Source: TMED23 sp964639965
Lineage (GTDB): Bacteria; Pseudomonadota; Alphaproteobacteria; Rhodospirillales; UBA2165
Assembly: GCA_964639965.1 (NCBI GenBank)
Contig: CAZXGI010000006.1
Span: 6,451 to 70,450 of the forward strand
Direction: 5' to 3'
Length of the DNA: 64,000 nucleotides
Positions 8,427-17,013 of the stretch are shown here, in pieces (the stretch's first letter is position 1; each line of letters opens with the position of its first letter). Below the pieces are notes generated by a model, which did no database searches, had not been told where the DNA came from, and worked only from the letters and a program-made list of their open reading frames with translations. A program made the position numbers and the translations under genes.

Positions 8427-9691
8427 TATAACAAAATATCTCTAGGATCTGAAATATATCCCTTGATAGCACTTGCTGATACTGTATAGGGAGAAGCTAA
8501 ATACACCTTAGAGCTACTAGCTCCCATTCTTCCTTGAAAGTTCCGGGCTGTTGAAGCTAAGCAAACTTCTTCTTCTGCTAAGACACCTATCCCATAACCT
8601 GCACAAGCACCGCACCCTGGAGGCAGTAAACTTGCCCCGGCTTCCAATAACACTTCAATTATGCCCTGCTTCGTTGCTAAACTTAAAACATGTGAAGAAG
8701 CTGGAGCAATTGTGAGTCGTTTACCCTCAGCAATTTTATAACCTCTTAAAACAGACGCCGCCATTTCTAAATCGTTCAGTTTGGCACCAGTGCAAGCCCC
8801 AATGTAAAATTGGTCAATTTTATCCTGACCAACCTCTCCAACTGGAACAGCGTTTGCCGGACTATGTGGTGGGGCAACTTGAGGTGCCAAACCTGCAGCA
8901 TCAAATTCGTGAGTAACCTTATAATTTGCATCTGGATCACTTTTGTACTTTCTCCAATCCCCCGGTTCACCACCGACCGACCTAACGTAAGCTACAGTAA
9001 TCTCATCTGGCTCGATAAGACCAGATTGTGCGCCAAGTTCGGCGCTCATATTACTCAAAGTCATACGCTCAAAAATATTTAGCTTCTCAATCGTGTCACC
9101 ACAGTAGAGAATTGATTGATAATCACCACCATTCATTCCGAGTGTGGCGCACATCTTAAGCGCCATATCCTTAGCAGCAACGCCAATACCCATATTACCC
9201 GACCACCTGATCCGGATAGTCTCAGGAATTTTTATCCAAGTTTGCCCTGTAACAAGAATACCAAGCATATCAGTGGCACCAACTCCAAACATGTAGCTGC
9301 CAAATGCGCCTCCGGTAGGAGAATGACTGTCGCCACCCACGGCAAACATGCCTGGAGACAAATGACCGTTTTCTGGCACCACAATATGACAGATACCTTT
9401 TTGATCATAAAAATTTTTAACGTTATATTCTGAGGCCCACTCTCTCGTTAACTTCAGAATGCTAGCACTTTCAGAATCGGTACAAGGCGCAAAATGATCA
9501 GACACCAAGACAACCTTCCCGGGATCCCAAACGCCTGCACCTAACTGCTCCATAGTCGACTTAATACGTCGAGGGCCACCGCTATCATGGATCATAGCTA
9601 AATCAACGTTGCAGGTGACGACTTCACCAGGCTTAACAAACTTTTGATTAGCTGCTTTTGCTATAATTTTTTCTGCGATCGTTTGACCCAT
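8426..9691 (-). CDS. Aconitase-family hydratase large subunit (LeuC-like)
   Basis: A 421-residue LeuC-type subunit. It carries the three [4Fe-4S] ligands, Cys300 (GACTGAKLND) and Cys360/Cys363 (PPGCGACAGYG), and the active-site stretch VGGDSHSPTGGAFG. It has the length of the archaeal/short LeuC class, which includes homoaconitase, citraconate/maleate hydratases and dimethylmaleate hydratase DmdA. It is the first gene of the ten-gene leftward operon and diverges from the second TRAP operon across a 133-base spacer. Leucine biosynthesis is possible but less likely, because no leuA or leuB is near and the downstream genes are a lyase, a hydantoinase and amidases. Confidence 0.86.
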   Translation of the reverse strand: MGQTIAEKIIAKAANQKFVKPGEVVTCNVDLAMIHDSGGPRRIKSTMEQLGAGVWDPGKVVLVSDHFAPCTDSESASILKLTREWASEYNVKNFYDQKGICHIVVPENGHLSPGMFAVGGDSHSPTGGAFGSYMFGVGATDMLGILVTGQTWIKIPETIRIRWSGNMGIGVAAKDMALKMCATLGMNGGDYQSILYCGDTIEKLNIFERMTLSNMSAELGAQSGLIEPDEITVAYVRSVGGEPGDWRKYKSDPDANYKVTHEFDAAGLAPQVAPPHSPANAVPVGEVGQDKIDQFYIGACTGAKLNDLEMAASVLRGYKIAEGKRLTIAPASSHVLSLATKQGIIEVLLEAGASLLPPGCGACAGYGIGVLAEEEVCLASTARNFQGRMGASSSKVYLASPYTVSASAIKGYISDPRDILL

Positions 9692-9745
9692 AATTTGCTC
9701 GTTAAATCACTTTATTCTTGATTTCTTATTACTTTAAACGTTGTG

Positions 9746-9774
9746 TTGATCTATTAATGTAACATTTGTATATT
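9746..9774 (+). promoter_or_regulatory. Sigma70-like promoter of the rightward TRAP operon
   Basis: TTGATC (9746-9751), exactly 17 bases, then TATATT (9769-9774) lie 51 bases before the dctP start codon. GATCAA at 9777-9782 mirrors the -35 box, making an inverted repeat that straddles the -10 and could be an operator. The strong GGGAGGA ribosome-binding site follows just before the gene. Confidence 0.6.
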
Positions 9775-9824
9775 CGGATCAATAAATTAAACCAGAAATA
9801 AATAATTCCAAGGGAGGAAGTGAT

Positions 9825-10832
9825 ATGAATAAAACAATCCTAGCAGCAGCGGCAAGCGTAATTATAATGCAATCTACTAGCGTATTTGCAACAGGTCCAA
9901 TCAAAGTTGCATCATTTGTTTCCCCAAAAAGCATGGGGGTCACAAGAGTTATAAAACCTTGGATGGCCAATGTTAAGGCCGATGTTGGAGGTAAGGTTGA
10001 ACTAAAGGGCTATTGGGGTGGATCACTCGGTAAAAGTCCGGTAAAGCAATATGAATTGGTAAAGAATGGTGTAGCCGATTTAGCGTGGATTTTGCCTGGT
10101 TATACCTCGGGACAATTTCCAGAAATGCAAATAGTTGAACTTCCATTTTTATTAAATACGGCTCTTGAGGCCTCTCTAGTTATTCAACGATTACATGACG
10201 CGGGCTTTAAAACAGGTCTAGGTCAAGTTAAATTGATAGGAGCTTGGGCCTCTGCACCAAATTTGTTATTCCTAAACAAACCTGTAAAGAAAATCTCTGA
10301 TTTGAAAAATCTAAAAATTAGGAATGCTGGTTCCGTAGGGGGATATTGGCTGGGAAAAATCGGAGCTATCCCACAAACCATGAGCGCACCAAAAATGACC
10401 GTCGCTCTTAACCGGAAAACAATTGACGGAGGTCAACAAGGTTGGACAGGAATGAGGACTTTTAAAGCAATGCGCCTTGTTACACATGTCATGGATCTGC
10501 CTTTAGGTGCCATTCCCTTCTTCTTAGGAATGAACAAGAAGAAATGGGATGGACTTCCTAAAGATGTTCAAGCAGCATTCTTAAAACACGGCAGCGAAAA
10601 AATCGCTCGGAATGGAGGCGCTGCTTATGGGGATGCCACCTTAAAGATTATAAAATCAAATCCACAGGCAAAAAAACTTACGATTGTCAAACCTAGTGGA
10701 GCAGAATTCAATAAAACGGTTAAAGACGCCAAAGCTTCTGTACACAAATGGTGGATAAATAAAACAAAAAATGGCCAAGCTGTTTACGATAAAGCCGTTA
10801 AGATTATAGCGGACGTTCGAAAGAACGGATAA
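9825..10832 (+). CDS. dctP: TRAP transporter substrate-binding protein (DctP family), second system
   Basis: A 335-residue periplasmic binding protein with a signal peptide (MNKTILAAAASVIIM..., cleavage probably after VFA). DctP landmarks are present: YELVKNGVADLAWILPGYTSG, the Arg-containing LKNLKIRNAGSVGGYW region and VALNRKTIDGGQQGW. Start context is strong, with GGGAGGA seven bases before the ATG. It is the first gene of a rightward dctP-dctQ-dctM set. Divergence from the hydratase operon suggests shared control and a related carboxylate ligand (inference). Confidence 0.9.
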   Translation: MNKTILAAAASVIIMQSTSVFATGPIKVASFVSPKSMGVTRVIKPWMANVKADVGGKVELKGYWGGSLGKSPVKQYELVKNGVADLAWILPGYTSGQFPEMQIVELPFLLNTALEASLVIQRLHDAGFKTGLGQVKLIGAWASAPNLLFLNKPVKKISDLKNLKIRNAGSVGGYWLGKIGAIPQTMSAPKMTVALNRKTIDGGQQGWTGMRTFKAMRLVTHVMDLPLGAIPFFLGMNKKKWDGLPKDVQAAFLKHGSEKIARNGGAAYGDATLKIIKSNPQAKKLTIVKPSGAEFNKTVKDAKASVHKWWINKTKNGQAVYDKAVKIIADVRKNG

Positions 10833-10853
10833 ACTATCATTTGGTAGAAAAAA

Positions 10854-11390
10854 TTGGATCAATTTGAAACAACAAGCAGGCGGCTTAGCGAATACCTAAA
10901 GCTGGTCGCCTGCGTTGGCTTTACTGGGCTTGTCGCAGTTGCCCTATTAACTATGGTTGATGGTTTAGGGCGGTGGCTGGCGCTCCCTCGCATTCCGGGG
11001 TTCAATGATTATGCTCAAATTTCTTATGCTATCGTAATCTCATCTTGTTTTCCCTCATTACTTCTCAGAGATCAAAATGTAACTATCCGTTTTCTCGGAA
11101 GAGCGTTTAAGGGTCGAACAAACTATTGGCTGGAAGTTTTTGGTAATTTGTTTACCCTATTCTTTTTCTCGATACTTGTTTGGCAATTCTATCTACTAAC
11201 GATTGACCTTCAGGTTAATAATAGAACGTCCCCGACTATAGAGTTCCCTATTGCACCTTGGTGGTGGATCATCTCATTTATAATGACGATTACCGTTCCG
11301 GTACAGGTGATCGTTTTCGCGGATAGTGTCTACAGTGCCATTCGTAATCAACCCAGCCGCCTTCCCAAAGAAGAAACGGAGAGCGTTTAA
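10854..11390 (+). CDS. dctQ: TRAP transporter small permease (DctQ), second system
   Basis: A 178-residue membrane protein with four hydrophobic segments (about residues 16-38, 50-72, 88-112 and 128-152), matching DctQ. The reading frame starts with TTG at 10854; no ATG lies before the first helix and a weak GGTAG precedes it, so TTG is accepted with moderate confidence. The last base of its stop overlaps the dctM ATG (TAATG). It works in the inner membrane with the DctM encoded next and the DctP encoded before it. Confidence 0.85.
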   Translation: MDQFETTSRRLSEYLKLVACVGFTGLVAVALLTMVDGLGRWLALPRIPGFNDYAQISYAIVISSCFPSLLLRDQNVTIRFLGRAFKGRTNYWLEVFGNLFTLFFFSILVWQFYLLTIDLQVNNRTSPTIEFPIAPWWWIISFIMTITVPVQVIVFADSVYSAIRNQPSRLPKEETESV

Positions 11391-12694
11391 TGGATCCTAT
11401 TGTCATAGGTGCCTTAGGTCTTGGTGCGATGTTTGTTCTTATCGCCCTCCATGTACCTATCGGTGTAGCTATGGGCATCACCGGAGTAGCTTCAGTAGGC
11501 TTTATGATTGGCTGGGAACCAGCCCTTACGCTTCTCGGCACCGAGCCATCGGCAAAGATTGAAGATGAAGGGCTGGCTGTTGTCGCTCTTTTTCTGTTGA
11601 TGGGCGCCTTTGCAACGGAAGCCGGTGTCTCGGCAGATATGTATAGGCTCGCTTATGCAATGGTTGGTCACTTTCGTGGGGGTCTAGCTATGTCAACAAT
11701 TGGCGGATGTGCGGGTTTTGGAGCTATTTGCGGCTCCTCTATTGCCACCACAGCAACCATGGCAAAAATCGCATTGCCCGAAATGATAGATCGCAACTAT
11801 AAGCGAACATTAGCGAGTGGATGTATCGCAGCAGGTGGCACCCTAGGAATGCTGGTCCCACCTTCCGTCGTAATGATTATTTATGGAATTCTAACTGAAG
11901 AAAGCATTATTGCATTATTTGCTGCAGCTATTTTTCCTGGGGCCATTGCAACCGTCCTTTACTGCATTACGATCAGTATTATTGTGCGACTAAAACCTGA
12001 TTCAGGTCCAGCTGGTGAACGACTTCCATGGAAAGAAAAATTGTCTGTATTGATCGCCTCATGGCGTTTCTTGCTAATAGCGATCCTCGTTTCGGGCGGA
12101 ATTTATACCGGAATTTTTACAATCACAGAAGCAGCATCAGTCGGTGCAAGTCTTGCTTTCATTTTTGCTATATTCAATGGCATGAGAATGGAGGGTTTTT
12201 TAAATTGCCTTTCAACGACAGCAGCAAATACTGGAATGATTTTTGTTATCATTATGGGCGCATCAGTCTTTAGCTACTTCATCACATTATCTGGTTTACC
12301 TGATGCATCAGTCCAGTTCATCAAAAGCTTAAACGCCTCAGATTTCATAGTTCTTTTCATGCTGATGGTATTATATCTCATTCTTGGTAGTATTTTCGAT
12401 ACTGTTGCAGCTATGGTGATTACGTTACCTTTCGTTTATCCAGTCATCATGGATATGGGTTACGATCCCATATGGTGGGGCGTTATTAACGTAATGATAA
12501 TGGAGATCGGCATGATCACACCCCCCATTGGGATCAATGTATTTGTACTTAACGGCATGTCAAAAGATCTTAACCTAAAAACAATTTATGCGGGAATTTT
12601 TCCATTCTTCATGACAGATATCGTACGCTTGGCTATATGTCTAATATTTCCAGCCACCGCGCTCTGGCTGCCAAAGGCTTGGGGATTAATGTAG
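11390..12694 (+). CDS. dctM: TRAP transporter large permease (DctM), second system
   Basis: A 434-residue polytopic membrane protein. It opens IVIGALGLGAMFVLIALHVP and continues IGVAMGITG, then shows GGCAGFGAICGSSIATTATM and the LGMLVPPSVVMIIYGILTEES stretch, hallmarks of the DctM channel subunit. Length and hydrophobic pattern fit a complete protein with 11-13 helices. Start-stop overlap with dctQ argues for coupled translation. It imports an organic acid with the DctP encoded upstream, probably Na+-driven as is known for the family. Confidence 0.9.
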   Translation: MDPIVIGALGLGAMFVLIALHVPIGVAMGITGVASVGFMIGWEPALTLLGTEPSAKIEDEGLAVVALFLLMGAFATEAGVSADMYRLAYAMVGHFRGGLAMSTIGGCAGFGAICGSSIATTATMAKIALPEMIDRNYKRTLASGCIAAGGTLGMLVPPSVVMIIYGILTEESIIALFAAAIFPGAIATVLYCITISIIVRLKPDSGPAGERLPWKEKLSVLIASWRFLLIAILVSGGIYTGIFTITEAASVGASLAFIFAIFNGMRMEGFLNCLSTTAANTGMIFVIIMGASVFSYFITLSGLPDASVQFIKSLNASDFIVLFMLMVLYLILGSIFDTVAAMVITLPFVYPVIMDMGYDPIWWGVINVMIMEIGMITPPIGINVFVLNGMSKDLNLKTIYAGIFPFFMTDIVRLAICLIFPATALWLPKAWGLM

Positions 12695-12726
12695 AGAAAA
12701 TCATTGGTTGTGGGGTGTCTTTCTAG

Positions 12727-14436
12727 GTGACAAAAGAAAAAAAAACAGTATACAGCGTTGCCCAAGCCCTCCTCGCCTTACTCGCCGACCGCGGTGTTAA
12801 ATATATTTTTGCTAATGCTGGAACTGATTTTGCTCCATTAATCGAAGCTTTCGCAAAAGCTGAAACATTAAATTTACCCGTCCCAAAACCTATAGCCGTG
12901 CCCCATGAAAATGTCGCGATGGCGTTGGCCATGGGCTACACAATGATCACAGGTAATCCACAGGTGGTAATGGTGCATACAAATGTAGGAACGGCAAATG
13001 CGTTATGTCAAATCTTAAATACTAATAAACTAAACCTACCCGTAATTGTAACAGCCGGTAGAACACCATACACAGAGGAAAACGTTGAAGGCGGACGTAG
13101 TATTGATATTCATTGGACCCAAGAAATGTTTGATCAAGCTGGAATGGTGCGAGAAACTGTGAAGTGGGATTATGAATTACGGGAAGCCGGACAACTACAT
13201 GCAGTTGTTGATCGAGCTCTTAATATTTCCAAAGCTCTCCCAAGAGGTCCTGTCTATTTGACATTACCACGCGAGATTTTAGCAGCGGACATCGGTGATG
13301 TTACCTTCGACCCTGCAACACAACACTCAAATGCGACGGTGCCGTATCCAGATTTAAATGCAATTGATCAACTGGCTGAATGCATTATGACAGCAAAAAA
13401 CCCAATGATCATCACAAGCCAATTGGGAAATATTATAGAAGCCGTAAAACCTCTCTCTGACTTAGCGGAACGCTTTGCAATTCCAGTGACCCAGTATCGT
13501 CCGCGTACCCTGAACATCCCAACAGATCATCCAATGTCTATGGGTTTTGATCCATCATTCTTAATTGGTGAAGCCGACTTCATCATCGCTATTGAGTGTG
13601 AAGTTCCCTGGATACCTAATTTCAAAAAACCCCCACCCAATTGCAAGGTAGCACATATTGCATCCGACCCATTATACACTGCAGCCCCCCACCGGGGTTT
13701 TAGGGCAGATTTTACTATTACCGGCGCAGCAGATATCTCACTTCTTGCATTATCATTAGCAATGGAGTCACGATTGGCTAATTCTCGAGAAGGACTTGAA
13801 GCAAGGCGGAGTAAATTAAAGGAATTAAGAAAATCATTAGACGAGGAGTGGCAGAGCCAACTGAAACGTACTACGAATAACAGTCCAATTTCATCTGCCT
13901 GGCTAACCTATTGCTTAAGCAACGTAATTGATGTGACCAATGTTGTAATGCGGGAATCACCACTTGATCTTCGGTACCTTAAACGCAGCCAACCTGGGAC
14001 ATTATTCGGCGGAGCCAGCGGGCTCGGTTGGGGCTTAGGTGGAGCTATTGGCGCTAAACTGGCAAATCCAGACAATTTGGTGATCGCGACTGAGGGTGAC
14101 GGGGCCTATATGTTTGGTAATCCTGTCTCTGCCCATTATATTGCTGCTACGCATGATCTTCCATTTCTAACTGTCATTTTTAACAACGAACGCTGGGGCG
14201 CTGTTAAACGAGCCACACACGCTATGTACCCTGAAGGCTATGCCAAGGAAAGCAATTCTGCTCCTCTTACCAATTTACAGCCATCGCCCCATTTCGAAAA
14301 AGTAGTTCTTGCTTCTGATGGTTATGGCGAGAAGGTTACTGATCCAAATAAAGTATCTCGGGCTCTCGAACGTGCTTTAAAATCTGTAATCATTGAGAAA
14401 CGACAAGCTGTTTTAAATATTATTTGTGAAGAATAG
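12727..14436 (+). CDS. Thiamine-diphosphate-dependent enzyme (acetolactate synthase-like fold)
   Basis: A 569-residue ThDP enzyme with the three-domain pyruvate oxidase/acetolactate synthase architecture. The ThDP-activating Glu is in VPHENVAMALAMGY (about residue 60). The C-terminal diphosphate/Mg motif runs from EGDGAYMFGNPVSAHY to FNNERWG. It differs clearly from the window's IlvB and lacks an adjacent regulatory subunit, so it is probably a 2-oxoacid decarboxylase or carboligase. The GTG start at 12727 is preceded by GGGGTG. It follows the TRAP genes in the same direction with a 32-base gap. The substrate is unknown. Other members of this fold group include phosphonopyruvate, benzoylformate and sulfopyruvate decarboxylases. 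Confidence 0.83.
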   Translation: MTKEKKTVYSVAQALLALLADRGVKYIFANAGTDFAPLIEAFAKAETLNLPVPKPIAVPHENVAMALAMGYTMITGNPQVVMVHTNVGTANALCQILNTNKLNLPVIVTAGRTPYTEENVEGGRSIDIHWTQEMFDQAGMVRETVKWDYELREAGQLHAVVDRALNISKALPRGPVYLTLPREILAADIGDVTFDPATQHSNATVPYPDLNAIDQLAECIMTAKNPMIITSQLGNIIEAVKPLSDLAERFAIPVTQYRPRTLNIPTDHPMSMGFDPSFLIGEADFIIAIECEVPWIPNFKKPPPNCKVAHIASDPLYTAAPHRGFRADFTITGAADISLLALSLAMESRLANSREGLEARRSKLKELRKSLDEEWQSQLKRTTNNSPISSAWLTYCLSNVIDVTNVVMRESPLDLRYLKRSQPGTLFGGASGLGWGLGGAIGAKLANPDNLVIATEGDGAYMFGNPVSAHYIAATHDLPFLTVIFNNERWGAVKRATHAMYPEGYAKESNSAPLTNLQPSPHFEKVVLASDGYGEKVTDPNKVSRALERALKSVIIEKRQAVLNIICEE

Positions 14437-14550
14437 ATATTTGATTTGGCCCGTCCAATAATTAAGATTGAACCAAACGGTAGTTTTTTTCATCAACATA
14501 CAAATAATTTTTACGCTGATAATGAATATCTTGATGGAACCGTAGTCGAG

Positions 14551-15426
14551 CTAATTTATCAAATTATAAACTTTTTCAACATTATAACGTAATAGTTTTG
14601 CTAGTGGTTCTGACCTAAATCCTAGTTCCCCGATTTCATCCAAGGCTCTGTTAAAATCAATTACTGGAAAATCGGTACCAAATATAACCTTATCCTGACC
14701 ATACGAGTTTATATATTTAATAAATGATTTAGGCCAATATTTTGGTGCATGGGCATCGCAGCCAATATAAACGTTCGGGTGTTTCCAAGCCATCGCTATC
14801 ATTTCATCATGCCAGGGAATACCAATATGAATACCAATTATTTTCAACTCAGGAAAATCACATGCAACCGAATCGATAGTTATAGGCTGACCAACGCTTC
14901 GCATTGGGTTATTTGGAGAATAGATCAAAGATTGCCCAACTTGCATTTGAATTGGAACACCTAGCTCGACGCATTTTGCGTATATAGGATAATATTTTGC
15001 ATGATCTGGTGCTAACTCAAACCAGTGAGGGTAAACGTGTGCCCCAATGAAACCAAGCCGAATAATCGCATCCTCAAACACTTTGACACCGTCCATACCA
15101 TCGAAGGGATCAATTCCTGCTATACCATAAAACCGATCAGGAAATTTTTTTACTGCGTCAACAACAAGTTGATACGGAATATCATAAGAACCTGCTAAAC
15201 CCTTCCGTCCAATCTTTGGCGCAATCAAGAAGGCCTTTTCTATTCCGGCATTATCCATTCGATTTAACATTTCATCTAGTGTCAAACCCTTAAATGTTTG
15301 TGCATCAACCCCAATTTTATCTAGATAAAAGTTCTCACGATCTTTAGGTCGATGTGCCATTGCTTCTTCTGTCTGTATATTCACAACAGCATCAATCGCC
15401 TTAACAGGAAAAGAATTGGTGGACAT
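14551..15426 (-). CDS. Amidohydrolase-2 (ACMSD-like) family protein with degraded metal site
   Basis: A 291-residue TIM-barrel protein of the amidohydrolase-2/ACMSD group, whose members include decarboxylases and lactone or C-C hydrolases of aromatic catabolism. The fold is recognisable from FYGIAGIDPFDGMDG, LGFIGAHVYPHWF, PELKIIGIHIGIPWHDE and VIFGTDFPV. The usual N-terminal metal motif DAHxH reads DAVVN, so both metal-ligand His residues are replaced, and the barrel His-x-Gly after strand 5 is Gln-Val-Gly. The protein may be metal-independent or may bind metal differently. It diverges from the acyl-CoA ligase gene. Confidence 0.78.
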   Translation of the reverse strand: MSTNSFPVKAIDAVVNIQTEEAMAHRPKDRENFYLDKIGVDAQTFKGLTLDEMLNRMDNAGIEKAFLIAPKIGRKGLAGSYDIPYQLVVDAVKKFPDRFYGIAGIDPFDGMDGVKVFEDAIIRLGFIGAHVYPHWFELAPDHAKYYPIYAKCVELGVPIQMQVGQSLIYSPNNPMRSVGQPITIDSVACDFPELKIIGIHIGIPWHDEMIAMAWKHPNVYIGCDAHAPKYWPKSFIKYINSYGQDKVIFGTDFPVIDFNRALDEIGELGFRSEPLAKLLRYNVEKVYNLIN

Positions 15427-15547
15427 AACGGTATTCTATCTCAAATAATGATTCATCTGATATAAAAATGCCATTACTAATGACGTACCGCAAGAAATTC
15501 TGTAAATAGTATTCAAATATTTTAGTTTAATTTTTTCGGAAGAGATA

Positions 15548-17011
15548 TTGCTTTATAACAAAAATATAGCGCTAGCGCTTGAAGAAAATGCAAAACGACG
15601 TGGGTCACACCCGGCTATAATTGACGGACCACAGGTTCTTTCTTACCGTAATCTCGATATTACAGTAAAAAAAATTTCAGGGCATATAAAAGATCAGAAT
15701 ATCGAAGAGGGTAATATTATAGGCGTGTGCTTGCCAGACACCGCTGACCATCTAATGGTGCTTTATGCTATAGCACGTCTAGGAGCAATAATTCTGCCAA
15801 TTGATTGGCGTTGGACAGAAACTGAAAGAATAAATATTGCAACATTTTTTAAAGTTTCTCTAATTATTGGGATACCTGAGAAAAAAACGAGTGGTTTCAA
15901 GAATCTTTCAATCGACGATAAGTGGCATGCATCCGTTGAAAACAGAACTTCTGATACACCTTGTGCAACAGGGGGAACACGCCCGGTAGTTTTATCACTT
16001 TCTTCGGGCTCAACTGGAAGACCTAAAGGGCCCATGTTAACGCATTCCCAATTCACGGCGCGTTTTGTAATGCAGTGGGTTACATTAGGATTTAACCAGC
16101 ACGATCGATATCTAAGCGCTACACCTATCTATTTTGGGGGAGGACGTAGTTTTACAATGGGTTGTTTATATAGCGGTTCGACTGTAATTCTATTTCCCCC
16201 GCCATACGAACCCGAAGAGTTAGTCACCGCTGCAACAAATTATCAGGCGACCACCCTATTACTCGTTCCGACCTTATTACGCCGATTACTCAAGCTACCG
16301 AAGAGAAAACGCCCCTTGCTTGCAGGTCTAAACCGCCTGCTATCAACCGGCGCTGTGCTTCATCCGGATGAACGTAAAGCAGTGATGCAAAATCTAAACC
16401 CTAATTTTATTAATTACTATGGCTCTACCGAAGGTGGGGGCACATCAGTACTTTTGCCACATCACACAGCATCTACGTCGGTTGGCGAAGCCATCTACCA
16501 AACAGAAATCGAGATAGTCGATGATTGCGACCAGAAATTATCCACAAATCAATTAGGACATATCCGTTACCGAAGCCCGGGAGTTTCTAGAAATTTTTTT
16601 AATGATCCAGAAGCCAGTGCAGCCTGTTTCAGGAAGGGCTGGTTTTATCCGGGTGATATTGGCAGCATAGATGAAAATGGGTTTTTGTATTTAAAGGGAC
16701 GGGCAAAAGATATAATTATAAAATCTGGTATTAATATATATCCAGCCGAAATTGAACAGGTGTTTCTTAGCCATCCGACCATTGATGACGTGGTTGCTGT
16801 TCCTTGGTCGAATTCCGAATACGGCGAGGATATTGCCGTATTCGCCGTCACAAATAAACATATAGAAGAAAAAGCATTGCTTCTCTATTGCCGGGAAAAG
16901 CTCGCATCATACAAGGTGCCAAAAGGTGTATTTTTTATTAAAGAAATACCAAAAACCGCTCTTGGCAAGGTTATTAAATCTAAACTGATCAAAAAACTAT
17001 CGAAAACTTAA
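15548..17011 (+). CDS. AMP-forming acyl-CoA ligase
   Basis: A 487-residue member of the adenylate-forming ANL superfamily. Core motifs are in order: P-loop LSSGSTGRPKG (about residue 155), YYGSTEGGG, GWFYPGDIG, the hinge KGRAKDIIIKSGINIYPAEI, and the C-terminal catalytic Lys in KTALGKVIKSKL. It activates a carboxylic acid to acyl-AMP and then acyl-CoA. The start is TTG at 15548, supported by GGAAGAG four to five bases before it. It lies between the metal-less amidohydrolase and the flavin monooxygenase, which fits activation of an aromatic or unsaturated acid. The substrate cannot be assigned. Confidence 0.87.
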   Translation: MLYNKNIALALEENAKRRGSHPAIIDGPQVLSYRNLDITVKKISGHIKDQNIEEGNIIGVCLPDTADHLMVLYAIARLGAIILPIDWRWTETERINIATFFKVSLIIGIPEKKTSGFKNLSIDDKWHASVENRTSDTPCATGGTRPVVLSLSSGSTGRPKGPMLTHSQFTARFVMQWVTLGFNQHDRYLSATPIYFGGGRSFTMGCLYSGSTVILFPPPYEPEELVTAATNYQATTLLLVPTLLRRLLKLPKRKRPLLAGLNRLLSTGAVLHPDERKAVMQNLNPNFINYYGSTEGGGTSVLLPHHTASTSVGEAIYQTEIEIVDDCDQKLSTNQLGHIRYRSPGVSRNFFNDPEASAACFRKGWFYPGDIGSIDENGFLYLKGRAKDIIIKSGINIYPAEIEQVFLSHPTIDDVVAVPWSNSEYGEDIAVFAVTNKHIEEKALLLYCREKLASYKVPKGVFFIKEIPKTALGKVIKSKLIKKLSKT

Positions 17012-17013
17012 TC

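Noticed and set aside
8426..9691. Call as leucine-biosynthetic isopropylmalate isomerase large subunit
   Set aside because: The short LeuC/LeuD form, a catabolic operon and the absence of leuA/leuB favour a different hydratase; it cannot be fully excluded without the rest of the genome.
12727..14436. Call as a second acetolactate synthase
   Set aside because: There is no regulatory subunit and the sequence differs from ilvB in the substrate-loop regions; only the general ThDP fold is supported.
14471..14490. Possible terminator after the ThDP enzyme (ACC-AAAC-GGT with a T-run)
   Set aside because: The stem is only three pairs; too weak to call.
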